NCBI GenBank assembly: GCA_030429545.1
Contig: JAUIFF010000008.1
Span: forward strand, 124,001 to 188,000
DNA: 64,000 nt
Direction: 5' to 3'
Source: Polyangia bacterium
GTDB lineage: Bacteria > Myxococcota_A > Polyangia > Nannocystales > Nannocystaceae
Each line of letters starts with the position of its first letter. Positions within the stretch are counted from its first letter, which is position 1. The notes beneath the pieces are model-generated. The model had not been told where the DNA came from. It did no database searches and saw only the letters and a program-made list of their open reading frames with translations. The position numbers and the translations under genes are program-made. This document shows positions 52,670 through 61,122 of the stretch, piece by piece.

Positions 52670-54133
52670 TCAGAACTCCGTTATGAACCACAGGTACCAA
52701 AAGTGCCGGGGTGACGAGCCCCCGGTAATTGCCTGAGCTGCCGCGAGTGGTAGGTAAAGACCATAGCCAACATCGATTTTGAATGGCTTAAACGGCTGCG
52801 CCCGAAACCGGAAGTCAAACTCTTGACCCAGCAAGCGTGCGGTGTTTTGCGACGAAAATCCCGAGCCCACCAAGTTGTCCGGCACTCGCCACCAGCGGCC
52901 GTTGGGCTGCTGTAGGTGAAACAGGTGGTAGTCGGCATTGAGTGTAATGAGCTTGTGCGGACGCAGTTCTAAGCCAGCTTCGAAGTCGCCGATGTTGCGC
53001 ATCAGTGCCAGGTCGACCATGCCTTGGTAGCCATGGCGGCGCCGGTAGAAGTCGAAAAACTCGGTGCTGCGCGAGCCGATTGCACAGCTGCCATCTGCGG
53101 CCGGCGTACACGATTGCCCACTGGCAAGCAGGTAGCCGGTATGGAGTTTGGGTGTCGTTTTGGCCGCGAATGCGTAGGCCAAAAGTCCGACCACCGCCCA
53201 CGCCCGGTGGGGTACACGGTACTGCGCTCCGGCCTGGTAGTAGCCTTCTAGTTCGTAGCTCAGCCCCGGGGCTGGGGAACCGTGCAGGCGCAAGCCGGGG
53301 CTGACGATTCGCCGGTCGCGGTTGATGTCATCGGCGGTTGGGCCTTCGTAATCAAAAAACAACGCCGCATCGACAACTGCCGCCGGGTGGGCGTTGACCG
53401 ACAGGTACCCGCCGCCGACATAGCCACCGCGGGTGTCGAGCGTGAGAGTCTCCCCCGCGACTTCGGTTTCGAGGGTTTTGGGTGGTGCCAAAATAGCTGT
53501 AAATACATCGAGTGAGACTCGTTTGGTCGCTCCCCGCAGGCGCACCGCATTAAATGCCTGACCTATCGGGCTCCACGGGCGCTCGGCAAACAGGTGGCGC
53601 GAACCGATAACGATCTCCTGGCGGCCGAGTCGGATGGAGCCCGAAAGCGAGCCCTTGCTGCCGGCGATATCGACATAGCCCTGGTGGAGATCGGTGTTGG
53701 CCGAGTTGGTGGTTGTCGACTGTTCAAACCCCCAGGTGCGCGAATCTTGAAACTGCAAAAACCCGGACACCGGTCCATAGCTCGCCCGCGCATGGAGCCG
53801 GGCTTGGTGGACCACGCCGTACTGATGTTGCGGATCGGCGGCGTCGAAGCTCGTCACCTGCCGCCCGAAACCGCGAACCCAATAGCGGATGCCGGGGACA
53901 AATGTCGGCTTGGTGGTGGACGCAGCGGGAGGTTCGGTTTCGGCTTCGGGGACCGGCTGGATATTCTCCGGTACTTGCGGAGTGTTCGCGGGGTCCTCAC
54001 TGGGCCCTCCAGGCGGGGTCGTGACCTCCTGGGGCGCGTCGGCTGCAAGCGGGCGGGGGACTTCGGCGGGAGCTGTTGCGAGCAGGGAACTGGTCAGCAG
54101 GTGGCCGGCGAGCGGAGATAGCGTGCTCAGCAT
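52670..54133 (-). CDS. Alginate-export-like outer membrane porin
   Basis: This is a 487 aa protein. The N-terminal signal is followed by a Pro/Ala/Glu-rich linker. The beta-barrel has repeats of amphipathic strands, among them IRYWVRGFGRQVTSFDAADP, VHQARLHARASYGPVSGFLQFQDSRTWG, YVDIAGSKGSLSGSIRLGRQEI and ITLNADYHLFHLQQPNG. The C terminus ends in Phe (WYLWFITEF), the outer membrane barrel signature. The pattern fits the alginate-export domain family, but alginate biosynthesis genes are not nearby. It may be a general or oligosaccharide porin. The ATG 54133 is selected over an upstream start at 54235. Confidence 0.8.
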   Translation of the reverse strand: MLSTLSPLAGHLLTSSLLATAPAEVPRPLAADAPQEVTTPPGGPSEDPANTPQVPENIQPVPEAETEPPAASTTKPTFVPGIRYWVRGFGRQVTSFDAADPQHQYGVVHQARLHARASYGPVSGFLQFQDSRTWGFEQSTTTNSANTDLHQGYVDIAGSKGSLSGSIRLGRQEIVIGSRHLFAERPWSPIGQAFNAVRLRGATKRVSLDVFTAILAPPKTLETEVAGETLTLDTRGGYVGGGYLSVNAHPAAVVDAALFFDYEGPTADDINRDRRIVSPGLRLHGSPAPGLSYELEGYYQAGAQYRVPHRAWAVVGLLAYAFAAKTTPKLHTGYLLASGQSCTPAADGSCAIGSRSTEFFDFYRRRHGYQGMVDLALMRNIGDFEAGLELRPHKLITLNADYHLFHLQQPNGRWWRVPDNLVGSGFSSQNTARLLGQEFDFRFRAQPFKPFKIDVGYGLYLPLAAAQAITGGSSPRHFWYLWFITEF

Positions 54134-54294
54134 CGTTCTCGAAGAGTAACCCTTGCCCGTGTAATCGCTGGGTGGACGGTAGTGAGTCTCCCCATGCGTT
54201 GTGGGGGAGAGCCCCCACAGTTGATGTAAATGCATGGATGCCCGACCGGGTTTTGGCTTGACACGTGACCGACCTGCCCCGCAGCCTGGTTGCC

Positions 54295-54540
54295 ATGCTG
54301 CTCGTGACCAAGCGATGCCTCACCTTTGCCATGACGCTCACCGTTGGCGCAGCCCTTGGCCTCGCCTGCAAACCGACTGGCTCGACACGCTCGGCCCAGG
54401 GAGCTGGGTGTCCTTCGAGCAAGCCGCGCAAGGGGTCCCGGTGTCCGCGCGGTGAGTCGGCATTTTGCGTTTACTACACTAGCGGTGGGGACTACCTGTG
54501 CACCTGCGGCGGCGGCAAGTGGGGCTGCGGCAAGAAGTGA
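54295..54540 (+). CDS. Small Cys-rich lipoprotein
   Basis: This is an 81 aa protein. The signal ends in lipobox ALGLAC. The mature part is short and Cys-rich, ending in YLCTCGGGKWGCGKK. It may be a small secreted or membrane-tethered protein stabilised by disulfides. A GTG at 54265 is in frame. The ATG 54295 gives a normal signal peptide. No function can be named. Confidence 0.6.
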   Translation: MLLVTKRCLTFAMTLTVGAALGLACKPTGSTRSAQGAGCPSSKPRKGSRCPRGESAFCVYYTSGGDYLCTCGGGKWGCGKK

Positions 54541-54553
54541 GTTGGGTTGTCGC

Positions 54554-55402
54554 TCACTCGGTGTATTGGCAAATAAACTGGTACGGGTAGCCTTGGCAGC
54601 CGCGGTCAAACCAGTAGCCGTCGTCGTCTTCCTTACCGACGACAGCAAGGGCGACACAATCTCCTGAGTCGTCTGGCTCAAACGTTGCCCAATGCAGATA
54701 CATGTTTAGTTGCTGATCGACCCATTTGAGTTGGTCGTTTTCGAGGTAGGCACCAATCCAACGCGAGGCATCGGGCTGGAGTCCCTGTTCTTCTGGCGTG
54801 GGAATAGTGTCAGGCACATACTCAGGGTCGAGCAAGCGGGCGTGCAGGGCATCGTTTTGCTCGTCGCTGCGGATCACGACGAGCTGGGCGCAGTAGGTGC
54901 TGCAGAGCTCCTGGGCCTCGTTCCAAAACACCTCGTCTTGGCAAAATAGGTACCAGGAGCCAGCTAAAAACTCGTACGCACAGTTGTTCTCCTCGGGGTT
55001 TTCTTCGCACGGCGGCGGGTCGAGGGGCTCTTCGCCGGTATCGGTATCGGTTTCGGTGTTGTCGGGCTCGCCGGTGGTCGAGGATTCGCTATCTGCCTGC
55101 GTGGTCGCATCCGTTGTCGGGTCGGTCGAGCTCGCATCTGTCGGGTCCGTTGCCGTAGGGTCGGTGGTTGCGGGCTCCGTATCTGTTGCCGTTGTGGTCG
55201 AGGTTGAGCCGCCGTTCGAGTCTGTCGAGGTTGGCGGTGCGGTTGTATCGGAGGTCGTCGATGCACCTGTCAAATCGCTTGTATCGCCACTTGATGGTGA
55301 AGACTCGCTGCTGGCGTCTCCCGATGTTTGCATATACCCAGGGTTGGGTCGCGTGCAGCCAGCGACCACCAAAACTGTCAACCACAGCACTCGCACGTTC
55401 AC
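54554..55402 (-). CDS. Lipoprotein with Ser/Thr/Asp stalk and C-type lectin domain
   Basis: This is a 282 aa protein. The signal peptide ends in lipobox VVAGC. A long low-complexity Ser/Thr/Asp stalk runs to about residue 135. The C-terminal domain has C-type lectin hallmarks: SWYLFCQDEVFWNEAQELCSTYCAQLVVIRS, then WIGAYLENDQLKWVD, then GDCVALAV and the terminal CQGYPYQFICQY. Such domains bind carbohydrates or proteins, often with calcium. Surface display on a flexible stalk suggests adhesion or prey or partner recognition. An exact palindrome copy is at 54693-54702. Confidence 0.88.
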   Translation of the reverse strand: MNVRVLWLTVLVVAGCTRPNPGYMQTSGDASSESSPSSGDTSDLTGASTTSDTTAPPTSTDSNGGSTSTTTATDTEPATTDPTATDPTDASSTDPTTDATTQADSESSTTGEPDNTETDTDTGEEPLDPPPCEENPEENNCAYEFLAGSWYLFCQDEVFWNEAQELCSTYCAQLVVIRSDEQNDALHARLLDPEYVPDTIPTPEEQGLQPDASRWIGAYLENDQLKWVDQQLNMYLHWATFEPDDSGDCVALAVVGKEDDDGYWFDRGCQGYPYQFICQYTE

Positions 55403-55749
55403 GTCGACAGCAGCCTACCCAATTGCATGGGTGCTGTCGCCCAGTGAATTTGCAACTAAATTTTGATGCATATTCAGGATGTTGCGAAATAACGCCGTTT
55501 GGGTGGTCATACGTCGAACGACCTTACCCGGCATGGGGTGACCACCATAGCGCGAAAACGCCGCGAACTTGTCTGCACATCGGTTGGTTTCAGCGCGCGA
55601 GCTCGTCGGGTTGTGTTCGGAAAAGCTTGCGCCTCGCAAGCGTCGAACCAGCCTGAATCGCGCCACCATGCGCATTAATTGATATGTCCCAATGGGCATG
55701 TCTATAGGTACTCTCGGGTGCCACGGTTGCTAGAAGAACGGAACCCCAG
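55403..55749. other. 347 bp intergenic region upstream of the lipoxygenase
   Basis: This region lies between divergent genes and has no supported gene. It has AT-rich DNA near 55450-55500 and a pair of 8 bp arms GGTGGTCA (55502-55509) and TGACCACC (55539-55546), which may form a hairpin in the leader. The imperfect palindrome ATGTCCCAATGGGCAT lies near 55684-55699. Confidence 0.5.
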
Positions 55750-58074
55750 ATGACATTTGAAGAGATGATCGCCGCGGTCAGCCGCGGATTTTCATTGCTC
55801 TCGGACTATCGCCGCGGACGCGCGACCCATACCCACGGTGCGGTCGCCCGCGGGACCCTGAGGGTGGTTGGGCAGCCCGAGTTTCCCGGCCACGAATTTT
55901 TTGGTGCAGGTGCAAGCATTCCGCTGGTGCTGCGCCATGGCAGCGTTAAGGGGATCCGTGACGATGCGGTCTGGGATGCCCGCGGAGCCGCGCTGAGGCT
56001 GTTGCCCGATGTGACGCCAGGGGAGGGCTCACACGATATCCTGATGAACACCGGCGAGACCTTTGCATTTGCAACCGCTGCGAGTTTTGTCGCGTGGTTT
56101 GGTGCCTCCGAGGAGCAGCGGGCGATGATGGTCAACGCCAACCCGGGGCTTGCCTCGGCAATCAGCGATGCCCTGCGCGACGCCGACTCGTTTGTCAATC
56201 TCCACTACTACAGCCAGACCGCTTCGCTGTTTGTCGCGGCCGACGGCTCACAACGCTATGCCCGGTACCGGCTGATTCCAGCCGATGGACGTATGCAGAC
56301 CGGTTTTATCGATCCGACCAAGTTGACCCCGGGGAAGGACCACGTGCCCCGTCAGTTTGGTGACTTTCGTTCGACACGCTACCTGCGCGACGATTTTCGC
56401 CATCGCGTGCAAAATGGCGGGGTCCGCTATCGCCTACAAGTGCAGTTTCATGGGATCGTCGAGGACGATCGCAGTGCCCTCGACGCGACCCAGGCGTGGC
56501 CGGGTGAGACCTGTCCGTGGCAGACAATCGGGGTTGTCGAACTCGACAGCCTAGTGGCGGCAGATCAGGAGGCGGCCCTGCGATTCAATCCGGGCAATAC
56601 GCGGGCGAGCCTGGCGGCAGTGACCTCTGACGACCCGAGTGATCCGGCTTCGTTGCTGGCGCTCCGAATAAAAGTGTATCAGCAAGCTTCTGCCTGGCGC
56701 TCGCGCACCCTCCCCGACGATCCGAAGTCGCGTTACCCCTACCGCGGCGAGGCGGGTGTTGACCTGCCCAACCTCGATCCCTATGCCCCGCTACCGCCCG
56801 AAGCGATGCCGACGGCCAAATACATGGCGCGCTTCGGTATGTTTCGCCTACCGGGAGCCCACCCTGAAAGCCCGCCAGAGCCGCTTTTGGGGGTGATGGG
56901 CGTGACCGAGGTGATGGGGGCGAACTTCAGCAAGTGGATGCCGGCCAACCTCACGCGCATGCGCGACGACAAATACAGCGACAGCTTCTTTTGCCTGCGC
57001 CGGCTCAATGGCTTCAACGCCGGTAAGCTCAAACGCGTGCACGGGCACGCCTGGGAATACGAGGTCAACTACAGTACGCGCGGGTTTGTCAAGGAGCCGG
57101 GGGGCATGCTGCCCGAACGGATCTCTGCGCGGTTTAGCCTCAACGGCGAACAGCTGCGACCGCACGGGATTTTGTGGACACACGAGGGGGAGTTGCACCA
57201 AAACGGTCCGGCCGATGGCGAGGACTGGGACCTGGCCAAGCGGATTTTTCGCTGCACAGAGTTTGTATTTACACAGGCCCAGACCCACCTCGCGCGCTGC
57301 CACATGAATGTCGAGCAATACGCGATGGCGGCCGCTCGCAACTTTGTGAACAACCCGGTTGCCCTGTTGTTGCGCCCCCACGTTGAGGGGACGATGTATA
57401 TCAACAAGCTCGGTAGCAACCTGATCGCCGGTCCGAGCGGGATTATTACGGTGGCCTCGCCCCTCGATGCCACTGCCGTCGATGCCTATCTACTCGAGGA
57501 AATCCGCAAGCTGTGCTGGCGCTGGCAACCTGCCCGGGCAGCCCTGCCCGATCCAATTCGTGACAACCACTACGACCGCGCTGCCCTGGCGATGTGGGAT
57601 GTGGTTGCGACCTATGTCGGCGACTTCTTTAAAACCCACGGTGACGGCATCAAGAGCGCCTGGGCCGAGGTCGAGGGGTTTTCCCAGGACCTGGTGACCC
57701 ACAGCATTACCGAGCCCAAGTACGGGGCGATGGCGGTCGAAGACATGGGGGACCTACGCCAGCTTTGCACGTACGTGATTTTTATGGCCACCTTTGCCCA
57801 CTCGTGGACCAACGGCAAACTGTGGGACGACGGTGCCGATCCTGAATATGCAACTATCGGGATGTGGGACAAGGACCATCCGGCGGTCGACCCCTACCAA
57901 CTCGCCCGGGTCGAGGCGGCCCAGGTTGGGCTGAGCTACAACCTCGCCAAGGTTCACTACAACCCGATCATGGAGGTTGGGCCACCCAAACTCCGGCAAC
58001 TACTCACCCGTGCCCGCGCGGCGATCGAACCAGGCATCGCGCTCGAGGACATCATGCTGAGTATCAATATCTAG
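55750..58074 (+). CDS. Catalase-related hemoprotein fused to a mini-lipoxygenase
   Basis: This is a 774 aa fusion. The N-terminal part (about 20-345) fits the catalase-related family: GTLRVVGQPEFPGHEFF, His63 in RHGSV, Asn150 before YYS, and Arg306-x3-Tyr310 as the expected proximal haem ligand pattern. The C-terminal part of about 430 residues has a full lipoxygenase iron site: His513 and His518 (HLARCH), His684 and Asn688 (HSWTN), and the C-terminal Ile774. The lipoxygenase domain is far shorter than the usual 550 or more residues, as in the Anabaena PCC 7120 fusion. It probably oxygenates polyunsaturated fatty acids and then converts the hydroperoxide, for example to an allene oxide or epoxide. 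Confidence 0.88.
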   Translation: MTFEEMIAAVSRGFSLLSDYRRGRATHTHGAVARGTLRVVGQPEFPGHEFFGAGASIPLVLRHGSVKGIRDDAVWDARGAALRLLPDVTPGEGSHDILMNTGETFAFATAASFVAWFGASEEQRAMMVNANPGLASAISDALRDADSFVNLHYYSQTASLFVAADGSQRYARYRLIPADGRMQTGFIDPTKLTPGKDHVPRQFGDFRSTRYLRDDFRHRVQNGGVRYRLQVQFHGIVEDDRSALDATQAWPGETCPWQTIGVVELDSLVAADQEAALRFNPGNTRASLAAVTSDDPSDPASLLALRIKVYQQASAWRSRTLPDDPKSRYPYRGEAGVDLPNLDPYAPLPPEAMPTAKYMARFGMFRLPGAHPESPPEPLLGVMGVTEVMGANFSKWMPANLTRMRDDKYSDSFFCLRRLNGFNAGKLKRVHGHAWEYEVNYSTRGFVKEPGGMLPERISARFSLNGEQLRPHGILWTHEGELHQNGPADGEDWDLAKRIFRCTEFVFTQAQTHLARCHMNVEQYAMAAARNFVNNPVALLLRPHVEGTMYINKLGSNLIAGPSGIITVASPLDATAVDAYLLEEIRKLCWRWQPARAALPDPIRDNHYDRAALAMWDVVATYVGDFFKTHGDGIKSAWAEVEGFSQDLVTHSITEPKYGAMAVEDMGDLRQLCTYVIFMATFAHSWTNGKLWDDGADPEYATIGMWDKDHPAVDPYQLARVEAAQVGLSYNLAKVHYNPIMEVGPPKLRQLLTRARAAIEPGIALEDIMLSINI

Positions 58075-60905
58075 GCCGAGGAAGCTGCTCGTACCGCGGG
58101 CACCAGGGAGGTGCCCTCACGCATCAGTTGCTCCGCCTGCGTCGCGTTGACAGGCGGCGAAAAATAGTAGCCCTGGCCGTATTCGCAACCGAGCTGCTTG
58201 ATCAGCTCGAGTTGTTTTTGGGTTTCAACGCCCTCGGCGATCACGGCCATCTTGAGGTTGTGCGCCAGCGAAATAATTGTGCGTACAATTTCGATGTTCT
58301 CACCCTCGGGGCCGATGTTGCTGACAAACGAGCGGTCGATCTTGAGGGCGGAGGTCGGGAACGTGTGCAGGTAGCTGAGCGAGGAGTAACCGGTACCAAA
58401 GTCGTCGACGTGGGACTGGATGTGGTCACCAAGGAGGTCGCGCAGCATGGCCGAGGCCGCCTCGGGGTCGTCCATGATCACGCTTTCGGTGATCTCCAAT
58501 TTGAGCGAGCTGGGGTCGAGGTCGGTTTCTCGCAGGATTTCGCGAATGAGGCTCGGGCGCGAGAACTGCTTGCCGGAGAGGTTGACACTGATGGTCAGGG
58601 GTTTTTTGGTGGGAAACAGTTGGTGCCAGCGCTGCATCTGGCGACAGGCCTCACGCAGCACCCATTCGCCGATCGGCAGGATTAAACCTGTCTCTTCGGC
58701 TAGGGGAATAAAGTCGATCGGCGAGACCAGCCCACGCAGTGGGTGGACCCAGCGGACCAGCGCCTCAAACCCGTAGATCTGCCCGGTATGGAGGTGGATG
58801 ACAGGTTGGTAATACAGGTGAAACTCGTCGCGCTCGATCGCCCGCCGCAGGTCGGACTCGAGGGTGAGCATGGCCACGGCCTCGGCGTGCATCGCCTTGT
58901 CAAACACCTCGTAGCGGCCCTTACCGTGGCTTTTGGCGCGATACATCGCAGTGTCGGCGTCGCGCAGGATGTCCTCGGGACGGTTGTAGCCGGTTTGACT
59001 GATGGCGATCCCGATACTGGTCGGTGTATAGACATCATGACTGCCGAGCGAGAACGGTTGGCTGAGAATCTCGAGTACCTGATTGGCGCTTTTGATCGCG
59101 TCGCTGATGTCCTGCACACCCTTGAGGAGGATCGCAAACTCGTCGCCACCCATACGCGCGAGGGTGTCTTCGGGGCCGAGGCAGGTGCGCAGGCGATGGC
59201 TGTACTCGATCAGGAGACGGTCGCCGGCCGAGTGTCCGAGGCTGTCGTTGACGTTTTTGAAGCGGTCGAGGTCGAGCACCAAAACGGCAAACGTGTAGCT
59301 CGGGTTTTGCTTGGCGTGGATGACCTCGACGGCGAGGCGGTCCAAAAACAACACGCGGTTGGGCAGCCGCGTCAGGCGGTCGTGCAGGGCTTCGTGGCGG
59401 GCCCGCTCTTCGCGGTCGCGCAGGGCCTGCTCTGCCAGGCGTTTGCTGGTGACATCGCGGGCGACGATTTGCACCCCATAGACAAACCCGAGGTGGCGCA
59501 GCGGCTGGGCGTGAAAGGCAAACCAGCGGGTCTGTCCGCGCAACTCGAACATGTCCTCAAACTCAACTGTTTCGCCCGAGCGCATCACCTGCGAGATCCG
59601 TCCGAGGTGGACCGCGGCAGCCTCGGCATCGGGCAGGATTTCGGTGAGGGGCTTGCCGACCAGCTGTTCAGACCGGGCGCCTCCCGTTTCGGGATGCCCC
59701 AAAAACAACACATAGGCCATGTCGTTGGCACGCAACACCGTGCCCTCGCGGTCGAGCACCAACACCCCTGAGTCCGCGGTCGCCAATAGTTTCTCATACA
59801 ACTGTTCGGTGTCGGCCAGCTGTCGGCGCACGCGAACCCGGTCGCTGCTGTCGACCATGGTGGCCATCACCCCGGTGGCCTCGCCCGAAGCCGGGTCGCG
59901 TAACGGCAAAACCGTGAGCGTCACCCACAAAATGTCGGCTTCGCGCCGCAAACCCAGGCACAGCGAAGGGTGGGGCTCGAGGGTCCGCAGGCATTCAGTC
60001 ACCGGGTGCTTGGGTGGGTCGCCCGAGCCCGGCTCCCACACACTCATGGTCTCGAGGTCGCTGGCGGTGATCCGCGAGAGTTGGTCGGGGTTCATCGCCA
60101 ACATCCGCTGGGCTTCGGCGTTGGCAAACACCACGCTGCCGTCGATCGCAAATTGAACAACGCCCGTGGGTGTTGTGTCGGTGAGACGAAATCGCGATGG
60201 CGCCTGGGCAGCGTGGGATTCGTCGGGCGCAACCTCGAGCCAGGCAGCGAGGGCGGGCTGGGCTGCGAGCACACGGGCAATATGCGGGGCGACGGCCGGG
60301 TCGTGGCGACGGGCAATCTCTGGGTGCATATGCACCCAGTTCGCATATGCATGTATGTGCATTAAAAGCAGGCTCCAGTGGGCGAACGTCTGGGCCCCCA
60401 AAAGCCGCTGCAGTTCCTGTTGGACCCGCGGGTGGGGCCCGTGGAGCAGGGTCGCGATCGCAGCCGCGAGCAGGCAGCGCTCGACAACCGTTTCGGGCTC
60501 GGGCCATGCCGCGAGGGGACCGGCAATGGCTCCGAGGGCGGTTAGGACCTCGGTAAACGGCTCGGCTGAACTTTGCAGTTGCGGTTGCTCAAACAGGCCG
60601 AGCAGCTCATTGGGCTCGACTCCGGCGTCGAGCAACATGCAGCTGTGCCACGCCAACACGCCCGGCGCCGCGATCTGACGCAGGCGTTCGACGTGTAGAC
60701 GGGCTTTGAACCGGTCCGGAATTGGGTTGTTGATCACCGCGGTCGCGTGCTGACGCCACAACAGATCCAACACGACAGGGTGCGAACGGGCCGGCTCGAA
60801 GATCAGCGGGAAGTAACCAAAGTGGTCCTCGATCTCCCGTTGAATCTCAGCGATCGCACGAACCGTCGGAGGTGTCGCCGACAACTCATTCCGGCGCTCA
60901 CTCAC
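58071..60905 (-). CDS. AhpD-like, PAS, PAS, GGDEF, EAL protein
   Basis: This is a 944 aa c-di-GMP enzyme. Residues 1-200 resemble the AhpD/carboxymuconolactone decarboxylase-like helical fold (DHFGYFPLIFEPARSHPVVLDLLWR), but the usual CxxC pair is not present. PAS domains at about 235-360 and 370-495 follow. The GGDEF domain holds MGGDEFAILL with HDRLTRLPNRVLFLDRL. The EAL domain holds YGFEALVRW, VNLSGKQF, LKLEITES, VDDFGTGYSS and AEGVET. Both catalytic motifs appear intact, so synthesis and breakdown are both possible. The stop codon overlaps the convergent lipoxygenase stop in the sequence CTAG (58071-58074). Confidence 0.9.
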   Translation of the reverse strand: MSERRNELSATPPTVRAIAEIQREIEDHFGYFPLIFEPARSHPVVLDLLWRQHATAVINNPIPDRFKARLHVERLRQIAAPGVLAWHSCMLLDAGVEPNELLGLFEQPQLQSSAEPFTEVLTALGAIAGPLAAWPEPETVVERCLLAAAIATLLHGPHPRVQQELQRLLGAQTFAHWSLLLMHIHAYANWVHMHPEIARRHDPAVAPHIARVLAAQPALAAWLEVAPDESHAAQAPSRFRLTDTTPTGVVQFAIDGSVVFANAEAQRMLAMNPDQLSRITASDLETMSVWEPGSGDPPKHPVTECLRTLEPHPSLCLGLRREADILWVTLTVLPLRDPASGEATGVMATMVDSSDRVRVRRQLADTEQLYEKLLATADSGVLVLDREGTVLRANDMAYVLFLGHPETGGARSEQLVGKPLTEILPDAEAAAVHLGRISQVMRSGETVEFEDMFELRGQTRWFAFHAQPLRHLGFVYGVQIVARDVTSKRLAEQALRDREERARHEALHDRLTRLPNRVLFLDRLAVEVIHAKQNPSYTFAVLVLDLDRFKNVNDSLGHSAGDRLLIEYSHRLRTCLGPEDTLARMGGDEFAILLKGVQDISDAIKSANQVLEILSQPFSLGSHDVYTPTSIGIAISQTGYNRPEDILRDADTAMYRAKSHGKGRYEVFDKAMHAEAVAMLTLESDLRRAIERDEFHLYYQPVIHLHTGQIYGFEALVRWVHPLRGLVSPIDFIPLAEETGLILPIGEWVLREACRQMQRWHQLFPTKKPLTISVNLSGKQFSRPSLIREILRETDLDPSSLKLEITESVIMDDPEAASAMLRDLLGDHIQSHVDDFGTGYSSLSYLHTFPTSALKIDRSFVSNIGPEGENIEIVRTIISLAHNLKMAVIAEGVETQKQLELIKQLGCEYGQGYYFSPPVNATQAEQLMREGTSLVPAVRAASSA

Positions 60906-61122
60906 CGGAGTCCCGGTCTCGAATGATCGCTGCGGAACCTGACGTGGTTCGATAATTGACGACCTCCAAGAAGAAGCTAGCAGTCCGTGGTGTCACCCTG
61001 CGGAAATTCTCGGGTGAACCCAGCTGTGGCACTGCGGTCACGGATGCGAAGTAGCGTTACAGCTACCTTCTTCACGTGTCAATCAATCAGCGAGGCACGG
61101 GCGGTAGATCGCCGGTTTACGC

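Larger units (their letters stand above)
6730..60361. repeat. Dispersed interrupted palindrome TGYANNTRCA, 47 exact copies
   Basis: First bases of the exact copies: 6730, 9414, 12239, 12788, 13511, 14060, 14438, 15023, 15208, 16530, 16794, 16800, 18040, 19629, 19721, 20429, 20570, 23436, 23536, 23703, 24263, 24269, 24437, 25585, 26751, 26941, 27699, 27705, 28811, 29382, 33146, 34152, 36084, 37454, 38486, 42195, 45686, 49535, 49541, 53498, 54225, 54693, 55905, 56064, 57264, 60325, 60352. The central two bases vary freely. Forty-one lie in genes and six in gaps. Near-matches of the form TGYRNNYRCA also occur (for example 301, 2038, 2603, 4233, 6592, 9384, 11007, 17546, 22101, 28035, 44695, 58278). 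The motif is its own reverse complement, so strand has no meaning. Confidence 0.9.

Noticed and set aside
55502-55546. Inverted arms GGTGGTCA/TGACCACC as a riboswitch or terminator
   Set aside because: The arms are only 8 bp with a 29 nt loop, there is no T tract and no known riboswitch pattern. Noted only in the intergenic entry.
6730-60361. Palindrome copies as operator sites of one ordinary transcription factor
   Set aside because: Most copies (41 of 47) lie within coding sequences and not at promoters, so classic regulation of each gene is unlikely.
61047-61070. GAAGTAGC...GCTACCTTC hairpin as terminator of the response regulator gene
   Set aside because: The stem has a bulge and no T tract follows on the minus strand, so support is too weak for a feature.
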